Positions 14,453-27,102 of a DNA stretch of 64,000 nt are shown piece after piece. Every line of letters begins with the position of its first letter. Positions within the stretch are counted from its first letter, which is position 1. The DNA lies in contig NC_060955.1 of assembly GCF_910589235.1 (NCBI RefSeq), positions 19,906,558 to 19,970,557 of the forward strand, read 5' to 3'. Source of the stretch: Vespa crabro (Eukaryota > Arthropoda > Insecta > Hymenoptera > Vespidae). The notes beneath the pieces were generated by a model that saw nothing but the letters and a program-made list of their open reading frames with translations, was not told where the DNA came from and made no database searches. A program made the position numbers and the translations under genes.

Positions 14453-14980
14453 CACGAGATTTCACAATAAATTTTCCATTATGAATTTCTACCTATGAAT
14501 TATGAAGGCTTGGATTATCGTGCCATTGCAGAAATTTAACTATACTGCACATTTACATACTCCCTGTCGGTCTAAAGGTCGCTGAAACAATGGAGATATA
14601 CGATCATATATACATAAAGCAGGTGAAGTGACGCGTCGCCTATTTCTCTATATCTACGATTTCAACGATATAATTATAGTAAATGTATAAAGTAAGAAAT
14701 GATAATAGATAAGTTATTTGAAGAAATCGTAGGTTTTATTAGATTTATAATATAAGAGAACTAAAAAAGAAATGTAGAATGATGGGAAAGTATTAATAGA
14801 AAAAAAAGGAAAAGGAAGGAGGTCAAGTAAATCGATCAGAGAAATAGAAAATTATTTCATCTTATTCACAATGCGAAGAAAACATTTAGTATTGTCGATT
14901 CGAAGAAATCTCATGCGGAATGAAATATTTCAATAATTGTCGCAAATAGAAACAGTGAAGCCAAAGAAAGAGAGAGAGAA

Positions 14981-15052
<72 letters not shown>

Positions 15053-18000
15053 TTAAGAAACAAAATGTTGAAAAGAAAAATGATAGGAAATATGAAGAAG
15101 GTAGAAAAATTCTTCTGATCGTTTTTCCTCAGCCCTTTTCTTTCTCTTTTAGGGATGCAGAATACGATATTCGTTCTTTCTCTTTAATTTCTTTCTCCGT
15201 CGGTAGGACGAAGACAGATCGGTACGATTGAACTTTCATCTTCCCTTTCTCGTTTACCACCCTTCCAAAGCTTTTACTTTCTCTTCGTCGAACTTTAGCT
15301 TTCATCGTTTTTCATCTTTCTTTAGCTTTTCTTGCTCCACTTTTTCTTCATTTCCTTTTCCTTTCTCTCTTTATTTCTATACACATTTTCTCCTCTTTTC
15401 TTCGTGCCATTCGATCTTCAAGTATTTTTTCTTTGTTTTTGCAAAAGAACATGCGTCTTTTTCAAACGAAACATTTCTCAAGTTCTTGTGACTATGTGCC
15501 ATGGAAAAATTGAAATTTTAAAACGTCGCACGGTTTCAATTAAAGACACGACGCTACCCTCGGATGCATCTCTGCGATGCAATTAACCACGGACACCACT
15601 TGCGCTAAGAGTATCCCTTAAAAGGACTGAAAGCACGTTATAATTAAGACGTCGTGCTACTTCTTCGTATAATTAGCTGCCACCGTCAATATATCTAAGT
15701 TGTTGAAAACCTTTAACTCTTTCGTTAGCGATCAAAATTTTTTAAAAAATTTCATTTATTTGAACAAAAAGATTTCCATATGATTCGCATAGTGAAAAAT
15801 CCTTTATCTTCTTTTCTCAGTCGAAATGGGTATGATATTTCGTTTCATTCTGTGGATACAAAAACTAAAAATTTCGCATAAAAATAACGAACGATCCAGA
15901 TCGTATTCCATGAATCGCACGGACCAACCGAAATGAAGGTAGAAATGAACTTTTTTCAAGCTTTAAAGGATTTTACGACATTTTTAACAAAAAAAGAAAG
16001 TAAAAAATAAAAAACCTATTGAAACGTTAGAAGCGCTCGACTAGTTCAAGGGTGTAATGGACGCGATAATTCCACGTTAAATTAAGCTAAATGTTTTAAC
16101 GAAGAGTCTCGCTCGATATTAACGACGAGAACTAATTGCTCTTGCTCCAACAATCGTTTTAATTTGAGTCATATCTATCGAATTTTCTACTAAATTTGTC
16201 GATGACTCTAAGTAAAATATATCGCTATGTATATGAGTATATCGAATAGAAATCGTGCATTAGTAAATAAAATACAAAAAAAATCATATTGACAATCTCT
16301 TCTTACTTTCTTTCTTGGAACGATAAATAGAAATCATTTCACTTTTCAGAGGCAGATGTGCCTCTCTCCCACTCAAATTCGTATGCGTCAAATGCAGTCG
16401 TACGTTTTCCTTTTACGTATTGATAGAAATTGAATTGTCAAAATTTTTCCAACGATTCGATTTATTTCGAGATAACACAGAGATAGAAATTAGTAATTGA
16501 CGGAGCAATTAATTTAATTGATACAGTATTGACATCCTTACCTTTTATTTTACTATTGATGGAAATCTTTTTGAGATATAGATTTCTATGTAAATTGATA
16601 TGGTACATTGACAAACATCATATTGCATCATGATTTTTGCGTAAAGATGAATGCTTTTGCATCTTTTCATACTAGAACTTTTGTTCTTGATTAAAATGGC
16701 CCAACATGCATTTCTGAATAGTAATATAGCATTCCCTGCCGTAGTATACGTATGAGACTGGATACAAGCTTTTTGTAGAAACGATGAAAGCTTCTGTAAC
16801 CAACTCCGCTAAACTCAAGCTTCAAGTATTCTCTCATCAGCGAATGCAGCATTCCTTTAAAAAACATGGGTCCATTCTTTTGCCTTTTATTACAGTTTGT
16901 TGGATTCTGTAAATGTCGTTGTGAAGTACTATAAGTATCGACAAAATAGAACTATGATTTATCTTTTTTCCTTTTCTAAATGGATCGTACGAATTCGTTT
17001 GAAAAGAATTTTTTCTCTCAACGTCTGCTTTTTAAAGTGACCATCGATATATTTCCAATGTTTTATGGCTACGAGAGAGATTTAGTGCATATTAATGTAT
17101 TTAAATGCCTCTGCAATTACATTGCAATTGTAGTTAACATTAAATTATCATTTCGACGATATCATAAACGCGGAAACATGCATGTAACCTTTTATCTTTT
17201 TCAGGGTCTTTCCGCTTCCAAGAAAATACAAATACTTGTAGTAACATGAATAACTTACACATATCCATCCGATTCACACTTTTGATATGCACATCAGCTA
17301 TTCCCTGCAGAGAATTTTTCTGCATCCGCTTGAATAAATCATACATATACATAAATATCATAACTCTTATATAATAACACAGAATAAAAAGATAAAATGA
17401 CTTTAATTTCTCTCGTATAATCAGATTAAAAGTTTATGAGTACAGAGACTCGAGTTTTTATGAATGTAAGATGTCTACAAACGACAAGTTATAAACAATA
17501 AGACGTTAGAAGTAAAAAGTACATAAAGTACCATATTTCGTCAGAGAAAAGAATAGAATACCTAAGTGTGAGAAAGACAAAGAAGAAACAAAGGCAGACG
17601 AGGTATAATGAAAGTATAAAAGCAAAACGAATGGTACGATGAGAAAGGTATACAGTTGATGAAGTGAGAAGCAAACATGTATCAAATGTATTGTTCTTTC
17701 TAACTTTGAAATGGGATCTCATGAAAAGATGGTTGCAAAAAATGGGAAGGTACTCAAAGGTCCCTTGCGAAAATACATATTTTTCAAATGGAACTGTCTC
17801 TTTATTAAATGTAAAGGTCCCTTGCGAAAATACATATTTTTCAAATGTAACTGATCATAAAAATAATTCAAAAATATATAAAAATAAATGAAAATATTAA
17901 TGGATGTGTTATATCTCCAATTGATGAGTAGTACATAACTAACGTATGCCTATCACCAGGAACTAAGTTAATCAAATCAAGGTCCTTCCTTCTTCATAAG

Positions 18001-21000
18001 CCTATATATAAAAGCTGAACATTATGATATAATATATTTTTTCTCTTTAGATGATATTGGCTTGCCGTTTACCGTAATATTCCTTCTATAAAAATTCATT
18101 AAAAATGTTAAAATTCTGGTATTTGATGTAAGTAATCTACAACTATATTTTTGTATTAAACCATTTGAAAAATAATACGATTTAAATGTTTGATTCTTTT
18201 TGCAGTGCTTTCTGGGCAGTCATTTTAACGGTAATTGCTATACACCGTGACGCCTTACCTGAACATGAGGATATTTCTCCTTTATCCAAGTACCATCATC
18301 ATGCGAAATATCGTCGTTCTTCACACGGAAGTCATTCTTCACGCGGTCATCATTATCCTCGCGGATTAGAAAAGCTCTTCGAGGGGAAAAAAAAGGAAGA
18401 AAAAATTGTCTGTCACAGCGATGAATGCAAACTAATCGGTATATAATAGTTAGATTCATTCAATATTATTTTTTTCATATCCCAATTATATTTATATTTT
18501 TATTATATTTCTTTTCTATGATGCAGCTCGAATAATAAAGGATAATATGAATCAATCGGTTGATCCTTGCGAAGATTTTTATCAATACGCATGTGGTAAG
18601 TTTGGGGAAAGTAATCTGATTCCAGCTGGCGAGAAGAGTTGGAGTTTCTTTCAGATGATGCTAAATAATCTTAAACGTCAAGTGCAAGGTAACCTTTCGA
18701 ATTTATACATATACTCAATAGGTTAAATATTTATTTATTATTTGTTCACTTATTTATTATTATACAATTTTTGTTAAAAAATATGTATTTTTAAAGAAAT
18801 TCTAGAATCAAACTCAGACACGAAAGATTTGTTGACAATTAAATTGGGAAAAAATTATTATCGAACTTGTACAGATTACAGTAAGTTAAAGAAAATCTTC
18901 TATTTTATATAGAACTATTATGTGCTTATAAATTACTTTGCTTTTGATGGAGATCTCTTTTATGGACGTTTAAAGATACGCGATATAGGACAGCATGGCT
19001 CAATGAATACCTTGCAAATTTCAGAGAGCAGAGAACGAAAGGGTCTTGAGCCTTTAGTCACAACTATGGCAAGAATTGGTGGTTGGCCGATGATAATGGA
19101 ACCCGAAGAATGGGATGAAACCGAACATACCTGGCAAAAAGTTGATGATTATTACGCTATTCTAACGGGATACAATTCATTTTATAATATTAAAGTTGAT
19201 ATTTCGCACTTTCAAAACGAAAGTTTTATAAAGGTATGTATTATAAATAATAGTCATTACATTTAATAATTTGATAAATAAATAAGTTTAATTTCTTTAA
19301 AGTAATTTTTAAAAAATTATTTCTTTTTTCTGATATTTAGATGGTATCACCGCGAATGCCTACAGGTTCGGAAAAATTGCGAGTGAATAATGAAGAATCG
19401 AACGAGGAAGATAGTAAATCGAATGATGAAGATAGTAAATATGAGAACACAAAGGAAAGTGAAGATTACGGAAATAATAAAACCCATAAGGATAAGAACA
19501 AAGAAAAAAATTATAGATATTTGAATGACGAAGATAATGATAGTCGACAACAGGATAGTCAAGAGCAGGACAGTAAAAATGCAGATTCTGAAGAATTAAA
19601 CAATTCAAAAGAAAATCGTAATATGACAGAAGAGTATATTAATTTGATTAGCGAGATAGCGATGGCCATTGCCGAAACTCGAGGATTTAAAATTTCCGAA
19701 GATCGTATTAAGGCAGATGCTAATGACCTTGTAATATTTCAACAAAAGATAAAAGAGGTATTTTTAACTCAATTGACATTTTAATTTTTTTTTTTTGTAA
19801 CAAATTATTTTTGGTTTTGCGTAAAAATACATTGAGTGAATTTTTTTCAAGATCGATGAAAACTCCAGGAGCAGTAGTGCAATTATGTCGATTCGTGAAT
19901 TTCAAGAGTTATTTGATAATGAGATTATTACTACAGGAACTTCTAAGGTGAAATGTCCTTCTATCTATTTATCTATACTATTCATTTTTCAATAAAAAAT
20001 AATACATAAATCAACCGATTTTTTACAGATTAATTTCGTCGGTAAAATATTAACTTTGTTTGATTCTGCTAATGTTAAGATCGATGAAGATGTTAAAATT
20101 TTTATAGAATCGGCAGATTTTTTTGTAGTTCTTAGTTCTTTACTCAATGAAACATCGAATCGTGTTATTAGTAAGTCTGATAAGAAAAATATCCTTTGTT
20201 AAAAAATACATGTAATCCAATATAATCAATTTTATAAAATTATATTGTTACAGTCAATTACATTCATTGGCTTTACATTAGTCATTTTATGGACGCTACA
20301 ACCGAAAGAATGGAAATATTACATAAATTTATGAAAACGGACGATCAATGTGATAAGAAAATTTTATCAAAACAGGATCGGTTTGTAGTATTATTTCTAC
20401 GATATTATACTTTACAATATTATTACTTTACAATCAGCAATAATATTCATATCTTATAACTTGAGAAAAAGAAAAGAAGAAATTATTATATAAATTAGAT
20501 ATAAATTTCAGGATTAAAAAATGTGTATCGGAAATAATGGATATGGACATTACAGCATACACCTTTGTTAAGAAATATTTTCCTGATGAAATCAAAAACA
20601 CGGTAAGGTTTTAGTATTTGAATTAAACCAATTATCATAATATCAACAAGGATTGCCGTAACGTTATCTTAATACATCACAAGGCAGAAGAAATGATCAC
20701 ATATATACAGGAAGAAGTGGAACGTGAAATTTCTGAATCAAAATGGTTAGATGATGATACTCGTGAATTTGCTACAGAAAAAGTTCAGAATATTAAAAAA
20801 CTTGTCGGATATCCATCCTGGTATTCGAATACTACGATAATGAAAAATTATTATAAGGGAGTATGTTAAATTGTTTGATCCTATTAAAAACATTTTATTT
20901 CTTTTTATGTCTTTTCCAATAATTTCATCGATTAATAACTTTTTTAAGCTCGTAATTGGTCCTTCCTATTTCGAAAACAGAATGAGTTTTAGCAGATACG

Positions 21001-24000
21001 CCATATGGAAAAATTTGCGTATGTTAAAAATGGATACGAAATATAATATGTTAGTATATATATACATTATACCCGTACATATATATTTCTATCTACATTA
21101 AAACTTATGAATTTTCATTAATTTCAGAGAAAGTTTCATTACGCCTTTTATGTTGAACGCTTTATATGCACCATTTAAAAATATGATGTGTAAGTTCTAT
21201 AAATTAAGCTAAATACATTGAAATGTTATTAATGTACTCCGTATCTATTTTTTATAAATTAGTTGTAACAGCGGCAGATTTTCAAAATCCATTGTTTGCA
21301 ATTTCAAGACCACCGTAAGTTACTGTTTGACATTATGTAAGTAGAATTATATATTTGACACAAACAAACTTTCACGTATTATAGCATAATAAATTATGGA
21401 ATTATTGGAGCTGTTATGGCTCATGAAGTTAATCATGGATTCGACGATAACGGTAAGCTAGGAATAATGATCAATCCCATCTTGATTGAATCTACAGTTA
21501 TAGAATACTAATAAGTCTCTATTCAAAGGACGACTTTATAACAAAAATGGTCAACAAATTCAATGGTTAGACATAATGGTTTCGGCTTATAACAAAAGAG
21601 TCGAATGCTTCGTCAATCAATATGATAATCTGGTACAAGATGAAGTGCTAAAAAAAAGTGAAGATCCATTGGTGAGTTGTAAATGCAGTAATTTTTCATT
21701 TGCTCGATGTAAATAATTTATCTACTTTTTTTCTTTCATATTCACAGAGTTACGGTAATAGAACTAAAAACGAAAACATAGCCGATTCGATGGGTCTCGA
21801 AGCATCCTTAGGTGCATATCGTATATATAAAAAAAAAAATAAGGACAAGTCATCGGAAGTTTTACCAGGCTTGGAAAATTTAAGCATCGAACAACTTTTC
21901 TTTTTGTCTTACGCTAACGTAAGTATAAATACATATATATCAATAGATTTTAGTGACGATTCATCTTAAATTAATGGAACGTAAGATTGTCATGTTCGTG
22001 CAGCTGTCTTTAATATATAATAACGTTTGAAACAACATCTAAATTAAATAATTGTTTAATATATCCTCTGGTTACTGATACGATTATTTTAAGTAAGAGC
22101 ATTTAAACTTAATTTACGATAGATATAGATATTTCGTTGAAATAAACGTGTATATATGAGGCAAGAAGGAAACTATCTCAAGTGAGTAACTTAAAAAAAT
22201 AAAATACAAAATAAAATAAAAAAATAAAAAGTCAACCGACGACAAATGTAGAGATTTATTTTATGTGCGTTAAATTGGACTTGCCAGGGATGCTGCACGT
22301 TCTTCCTTTATCCTCTTCTTTACCCTTAATACGTGGCTGGCTATGGTATCGCGACAATCGCTTCTCCGATCTTTTCCCTCTCCACTGTTGTTGTCCGTAT
22401 TACGATGTGCAATAAGGGAGAAATTGTACAAGGAATGAACAGACAAGATGTTGATGCGTTCTATTTACGACGGAAGAGCGTGAATAACATTCGAACGAGC
22501 GAACGTTATTACGGGTTGTCAGATTTTAAGAATCCAATCAAATGAAAAAACATATTCGTTTCGTTCGTACGAAGAGAGAAAATAGATTTATGTATATTTG
22601 TCTATATCCTTTCAGACCTACTGCGAAGTAGTTAGTCCAGAACAGCTGAAGGAATATAAAAAGGATGAACATAGTACAGGACAATTACGAGTACTTGGGC
22701 CTATCTCAAATTCAAAGAGTTTTGCCAAGTCTTTCAATTGCCCGGTCGGAAGCCGAATGAATCCAAAAAGAAAGTGCAACATTTGGGAGTAACTGGAAAC
22801 GGTAGATGATATTTTCTTTGACTATCCTCTCAATCTATCTTATTTGATATAATCTTGAGATGATGAGTTTTTTGTAAAATAAAATAAATAAATAAGATAC
22901 AAAAACCATTTCATTCGACTTGCATTATCATATTCGAGCATCTATGGAGACAATCTAGTTTTATGTAGTCTCGTCTTTCAGGAAATAATTAGACGAAAGT
23001 AAATTATTCTATGAATTACTGCATATATCTATGTACGTAGATCGTGCGTAATTAATAACAGCTCTTAGTTACACGCTTTGATCCCTTTATGATAAAACCA
23101 AAGTGCTTTCATATAAAGGACATAGAAAGTGTCTCTTGATTATCTTGTACCTTCATACTGTAACCATCTCCGAAGTAATTACTTTTAGAATATTTTACAT
23201 TTTAAGCTTTCAATGCACTTTGGACATACACGGATATTTATATATGTGTCGATATAGAATTAACATCTTTTTTAATTCAAAGAAGAAATATATCTTTTAT
23301 ATCACACGATCCTTATTAACAGAAATGTTATCGGTTAACAAAACAAAAAGAGAAAGGATTAAAATAATCAGGTCACAAAAAACGTCTTCGATTCACACAG
23401 TATTTCTTATTTCTTAAAAGAATTTATATTTATTCAGTGGAAGATTTTAATGAATTTCGTGCGATCATGCGATTATGATTTAAAGCATTTTACTAAGAGA
23501 TCTTTGTATATATATATATAAAGATTTTTATATATACAAACACCTTACATCTTGGAATCTTTTAGAAGATAAAAACTTTTGGAATCTTTTAAAAGATGAA
23601 GACTTTTGTTAAGATATAATTACAATTCTTTCAAAACTATATCCAATTTTAATTAAATAAAAAAGATACAAATTTCGTCCTTACGAAAAATACATATCCT
23701 TTTAAATTTTAAATCACATCTTACTTCTTTTATAACCTTTGAGTCCGTTGATCGTGCACCATAGACGACGTTTATCCCTGAATTTCATCTTATCTTGCTG
23801 TAATTTTAGTATCTCGATATACGCTTTCACATTGTCCTACTCTCCTTATTGCACAAGGTCCTTATCGTGCCTTATCCTTACCTATGTACCACCTGTGGTA
23901 GGTATAACTATATGTACCTATGTACTATACTATGTCGTCTTCCACTCTTACCTAAACTAGTTCAAACAAACTGGATTCCCTACTCGTATTGTCATTCGCC

Positions 24001-26954
24001 TTGGTAAGTTGCCTAACACAAAGTGCAAATAAGGCAACGGCTTTTCCAAAGAGGTACTTTACTTGAATCGGTACATTTATGATTTTGCATATGCATTCGA
24101 GCGATCATTTACTTCCTACCTGATTTTCTTTAAAAATAATACAATTTAAAATTTTAATGCAAAAAAAAAAATAGAAAGAGAGAAAGAGAGAGAGAGAGAG
24201 AAAGAGAGACACATATTTGTCCATCCAAATCCGATTTCTTTCTTCTATCTTATCCTTTCAAATCATTCGTCCAAACTCCAGGCTATCGTTGGAAAACTCT
24301 TTTCTTATCCGATACTGTCCGCTGAAAGTCGTTCACTACGACTAGACAGTTACAGCAAATTAGTTCTATTCATTTTATTTGAGAAAAAAGTAGGAATCGA
24401 GGGATAAAACGACCTCACCATTTACTTTCTCTCTCTTTCTCTTTTCTCTTTTCACTACCACTTACTTCAATTGCGATATTTTAGGTTCCAATGTTTTAAA
24501 TCAAATAGTTCCTTACAGTAACTGGTTTTCTTCTTAATTTTATAAATCAAAGAACAAAGAACACCGATTAATCGGCTCGTTCTTGAACGAATCAAACGTA
24601 GCTAAAAAGTTATCGCTTACTTCTTTTGTCTCATCAATTACGACATCTCAAGTTGCTCATTGTATTCGATCATCTCGATTGACCGACAAATTATCTTATT
24701 GTTAGGGAGAAATTAACATTGAATACTAAAGAAGATGTAGGTCAGAATTTTTTAACGATTATTACATGTTTGTCGAATAAATAATATAAATAATGAATAA
24801 TCTTCAATATCTTTTCAACTCGTTTTTTTTTTTTTAAATTGAACAATATTATTTTAGTTCTTTACAATTTAGTTTTTTACCATCTAAAAACGATTATCGT
24901 ATTTATAGAACTTTCATTACTCTCAGATTTACGCTCAAATTAATCGAATCTATAATTGATTTTACTTTACATATGAACCAATTAATGAATTATTGTTATG
25001 AAGTTATATAATGATCTCGTGACAATTTTGTTCGATTATTACAATTATTTTTAGTTGGAAATTGAATCTCTTCGATATAGCGGTCGGTTGAAGAATATCT
25101 ACACGTGAGTCATAATTGTATTAAATTAATTGTAATAAATAAGCATTATTGATCCTGATACAATTTTCTATTTGTTTTTTAATAGATAAAAACAAATAAT
25201 TTATAAAGAAGTATTCAAAAAGTATTCAAAACGATTAAACAAATAAATAAATAATGTATATAAATAATCGATTAAACTCGACGATTGTACTGAAGCATTT
25301 AATCTGGCTATGTTTATCGAATCGCCATAGATCGTGCGGTAGTACGGTCGTTGCACAATTGGCAGCAGATTTTGCTAGAAATGTAGGGCGACGTAATTCG
25401 TATCCAGAACTGATTCTCAGCAACGTAATCACATCGAGCGTAGCCAAATTAGTGGTGGTTTACGCTTTAATACGAATGGCGAGCGCGCCTCGGTTCACCG
25501 GATAAATAATCACCTACTGCGTAATTACTGTCTGATTTTATGTCTCTGCGTATCACCAACAATTTACCAATTTCTAACGCACTATACTATATTGTATTAA
25601 TCGATAAAATGTCAAGAGATTATTTTTGATTCTGGATAGGACACACTGAAAATACAAATCCGTCGTATAGTAAATTTTTAACGACAAATGTATAAATTTA
25701 TAAATAAACTTGAAGATTATTGAATGAAGACAGTTTGTTTTAAAGTTCTTTTTTTTCAATTTTTACAAAAAAGGATTTAATATCGCATTTCGCGAGCAAC
25801 ACGTTGTGTCGTGAACTATTGCATCTTAGAGCATCCGCGTGAAATCATATTTGCAAGGAACTGCAGGATCTTCAAGGAAGCCAACGTATTCCTTGCCAAA
25901 CCCTTAATTGCATCTTATCGCATTCAGTTTGCTCGGAGAAAATAAATCTCACTGTTAAAATAAAAGACTGCGACAATTTGTGAAAAGAGAAAAGAGCACG
26001 ACTCTTTCTTTCCCTCCTCATTGTTACATCAAAAGAACATTATTTGTAGTCTTTTATTTGACTTTTTCAGCTTATGACCTATTCCGTTTGTTCGTGAGAA
26101 AAGGTTATTCACGTTTCGAAGGTAACATTGTTATTTCAATGAATTCAACATTGTTATAGTTCGGTAGTTGTGAAAAGAATCACGTCATTTTTTCAAAGAT
26201 AACTCTTAAAGTTTTTTACGATTTCGCAAATGCACGAAAAAAAAGCTTCAACCCCTTCAACCTCTTCAACCCCTTCAACCCCTTCAACCCCTTGTTCCTG
26301 TAAGGTCGTTAAACTCGTCGAAATCTTGGAACGTTTACCTACTCAGAGTAAATATGCTTTCTACGATCTCACCTAGGATAGGAAGAATACTCTATGCACA
26401 CATCCCCTATTCATTCACATAGAAAAGATGTTTCACGTTTGTTGACGAACCGTTCCCCAACATCTATTTAATATTAATGGATCATCATGAAGAGAGAGAA
26501 AAAAAAATAGTTACTTTTAAAAGACCTTTTTCAATTTCAAGCTCGATCCATATAGAAACTTGGCAATTGATACAAGCATTATCGAACCGGTTATAAAACC
26601 TTAGGCAGTATAAAACGAAATATTTTAAGTACTTTAAAAAATTAATATTTTCATTATTACGAATTATATTTAATAGTTATAAAATGGCGGTAATATAATA
26701 AATGTTCTATAAATGCATAAACAAACTCGATGATGTCCATGTACGTATTTTAAATACTAAATATATATTTTTTTTTAACAAAATATATATATATATATAC
26801 ATTTTTAATAAAGTTTTTAGTTTTACTTACCGATCGCTGTACAGACACCCACGATCCTTGTCAATGTTCCCAAATGCGTATCGGTTGATCTAACGTAAGT
26901 CGACATACCGTCTTCAGGGTTATTTTCGCTGGAATGATTCATATGGGTCACCAT
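7696..26954 (-). CDS. TMEM72-family multi-pass membrane protein, 6 coding exons, 14.4-kb first intron
   Basis: Exons on the minus strand: 26954-26831, 12456-12396, 11131-11060, 9149-9010, 8143-7992 and 7767-7696 (TGA at 7698-7696), giving 206 residues. Codon phase is kept at all five junctions. The layout resembles vertebrate TMEM72: TM1 around residues 30-49 (RIVGVCTAIVVCGVGVDVAY), TM2 around 56-80 (LMIFFLEITWAITLFVQIC), TM3/TM4 around 100-145 (AAGLLAILSLLHIASSALG), then a polar cytoplasmic tail. The function of the family is not known to me. A 38-nt upstream exon (27102-27065) with an in-frame stop supports the first ATG at 26954; a second in-frame ATG lies at 26942. Intron 1 (12457-26830) contains a complete neprilysin-like gene on the other strand. 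The family call rests on the spacing of G-V-G, E and W in TM1/TM2 and should be checked by profile search. Confidence 0.78.
9150..11059. other. Intron 3 of the TMEM72-like gene
   Basis: This 1.9-kb intron holds a (CT)n tract at about 10222-10279 and A/T-rich low-complexity sequence. Open frames here (for example 9360-9659 plus) match nothing I recognise and have no splice context. Confidence 0.5.
10216..10280. repeat. (CT)n microsatellite
   Basis: A long uninterrupted CT dinucleotide tract following a CTTT-rich stretch. It creates spurious Ser/Leu open frames. Confidence 0.95.
13705..13752. repeat. (AAT)n microsatellite
   Basis: Tandem AAT triplets with one AGT interruption; read in one frame it gives poly-Asn. 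Confidence 0.95.
14397..14450. repeat. (TA)n microsatellite
   Basis: Long alternating TA tract ending in TATATGTATA. Confidence 0.95.
14965..15051. repeat. (GA)n microsatellite
   Basis: Purine-only tract of GAGA with scattered AAAG interruptions. Confidence 0.95.
17756..17852. repeat. Direct duplication, 57-bp period
   Basis: A 35-base stretch at 17756-17790 recurs without mismatch at 17813-17847, and a few bases after it (AACTG) also match. The copies lie about 150-250 bp upstream of the TATA box of the nested neprilysin-like gene. Confidence 0.9.
18005..18014 (+). promoter_or_regulatory. TATA box of the neprilysin-like gene
   Basis: The sequence TATATAAAAG matches the TATA consensus. It lies 91 bases before the start codon at 18105, so transcription would begin near 18035 with a short leader. 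This is the cleanest core-promoter element in the window. Assignment to the neprilysin gene is by position. Confidence 0.6.
18105..22792 (+). CDS. Secreted neprilysin-like M13 zinc metallopeptidase, complete, 18 exons
   Basis: Zinc endopeptidase that would cleave small peptides outside the cell. Exons: 18105-18127, 18206-18438, 18527-18688, 18797-18880, 19025-19233, 19341-19757, 19852-19947, 20029-20170, 20254-20380, 20512-20602, 20684-20860, 20949-21049, 21128-21189, 21263-21314, 21385-21452, 21529-21671, 21748-21918, 22616-22792; 844 residues, phase kept throughout. The N-terminus MLKFWYLIAFWAVILTVIA is a signal peptide or anchor, followed by a His-rich segment (HHHAKYRRSSHGSHSSRGHH). The M13 signature DPCEDFYQYACG starts the ectodomain. 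The active site is intact: HEVNH zinc motif in VMAHEVNHGFDDNG, third ligand in ENIADSMGL, and EHSTGQLRVLG holding the catalytic His and Arg; the C-terminus is MNPKRKCNIW. Exon 6 carries an acidic insert of about 80 residues. The whole gene sits inside the TMEM72-like intron 1 on the other strand. Substrate is unknown; the ANTYC for usual ANTWC is a small variation. Confidence 0.92.
21919..22615 (+). other. Last intron of the neprilysin-like gene
   Basis: At 697 bp this is by far the longest intron of the gene; the others are about 70-150 bp. It contains an A-rich stretch (22189-22232) and a somewhat more GC-rich part at 22260-22540. An open frame at 22333-22545 is not needed by the model and shows no M13 similarity. 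Confidence 0.5.
23552..23609. repeat. Diverged 29-bp tandem duplication
   Basis: TTGGAATCTTTTAGAAGAT and its near copy with TTTTAAAAGAT follow one another, each ending in ACTTTTG. Confidence 0.7.
24175..24209. repeat. (GA)n microsatellite
   Basis: GAGA-rich purine tract after a poly-A run. Confidence 0.9.
26247..26293. repeat. Minisatellite with 9-bp unit TTCAACCCC
   Basis: Five adjacent copies of TTCAACCCC, the second with CTC at its end. Seen directly. Confidence 0.9.
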
Positions 26955-27064
26955 AAAAAAAAACACGAAGGAACAATTGTTGACAACGCCAAGTTGTAAT
27001 CTCTGAAAAAAGGATAGTCCTTCAAAAATTCGAACTTGTGCTATTTCTTAATTGTATCACGTAC

Positions 27065-27102
27065 CGCCGATCCGTTACTACGTGATTCGAATCAAAACCT
27101 CA
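27065..27102 (-). other. Candidate 5' UTR exon of the TMEM72-like gene
   Basis: A 38-base segment bounded by TTTCAG on the upstream side and GTACGT on the downstream side (minus strand). It is followed by a second acceptor at 27004-27003 that starts the coding exon. In the frame of the downstream ATG it holds a TGA, so it would be untranslated. Inferred only from splice signals. Confidence 0.4.

Larger units (their letters stand above)
12457..18004. other. Proximal part of the TMEM72-like intron 1, upstream of the nested gene
   Basis: Mostly AT-rich sequence with (AAT)n near 13705-13752, (TA)n near 14397-14450, a large (GA)n block near 14965-15051, and a 57-bp direct duplication near 17756-17852. 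No coding exon was found on either strand. A purine-rich open frame on the minus strand around 15140-15310 is the reverse of a pyrimidine tract. Confidence 0.5.
22793..26830. other. Distal part of the TMEM72-like intron 1, downstream of the nested gene
   Basis: Contains the neprilysin 3' UTR, a diverged 29-bp duplication near 23552-23609, a (GA)n tract near 24175-24209, a GC-richer block at about 25270-25505 that is open on both strands, and a 9-bp minisatellite near 26247-26293. No exon could be supported. Confidence 0.45.

Noticed and set aside
15130..15310. Purine-rich minus-strand frame considered as an exon
   Set aside because: It is the reverse of a TTTC/TTTT-rich stretch; Lys/Glu/Arg content follows from composition, and a stop ends it before any good splice site.
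22333..22545. 70-codon frame in the last neprilysin intron
   Set aside because: The M13 domain continues directly from exon 17 to exon 18 without it, and it shows no family similarity.
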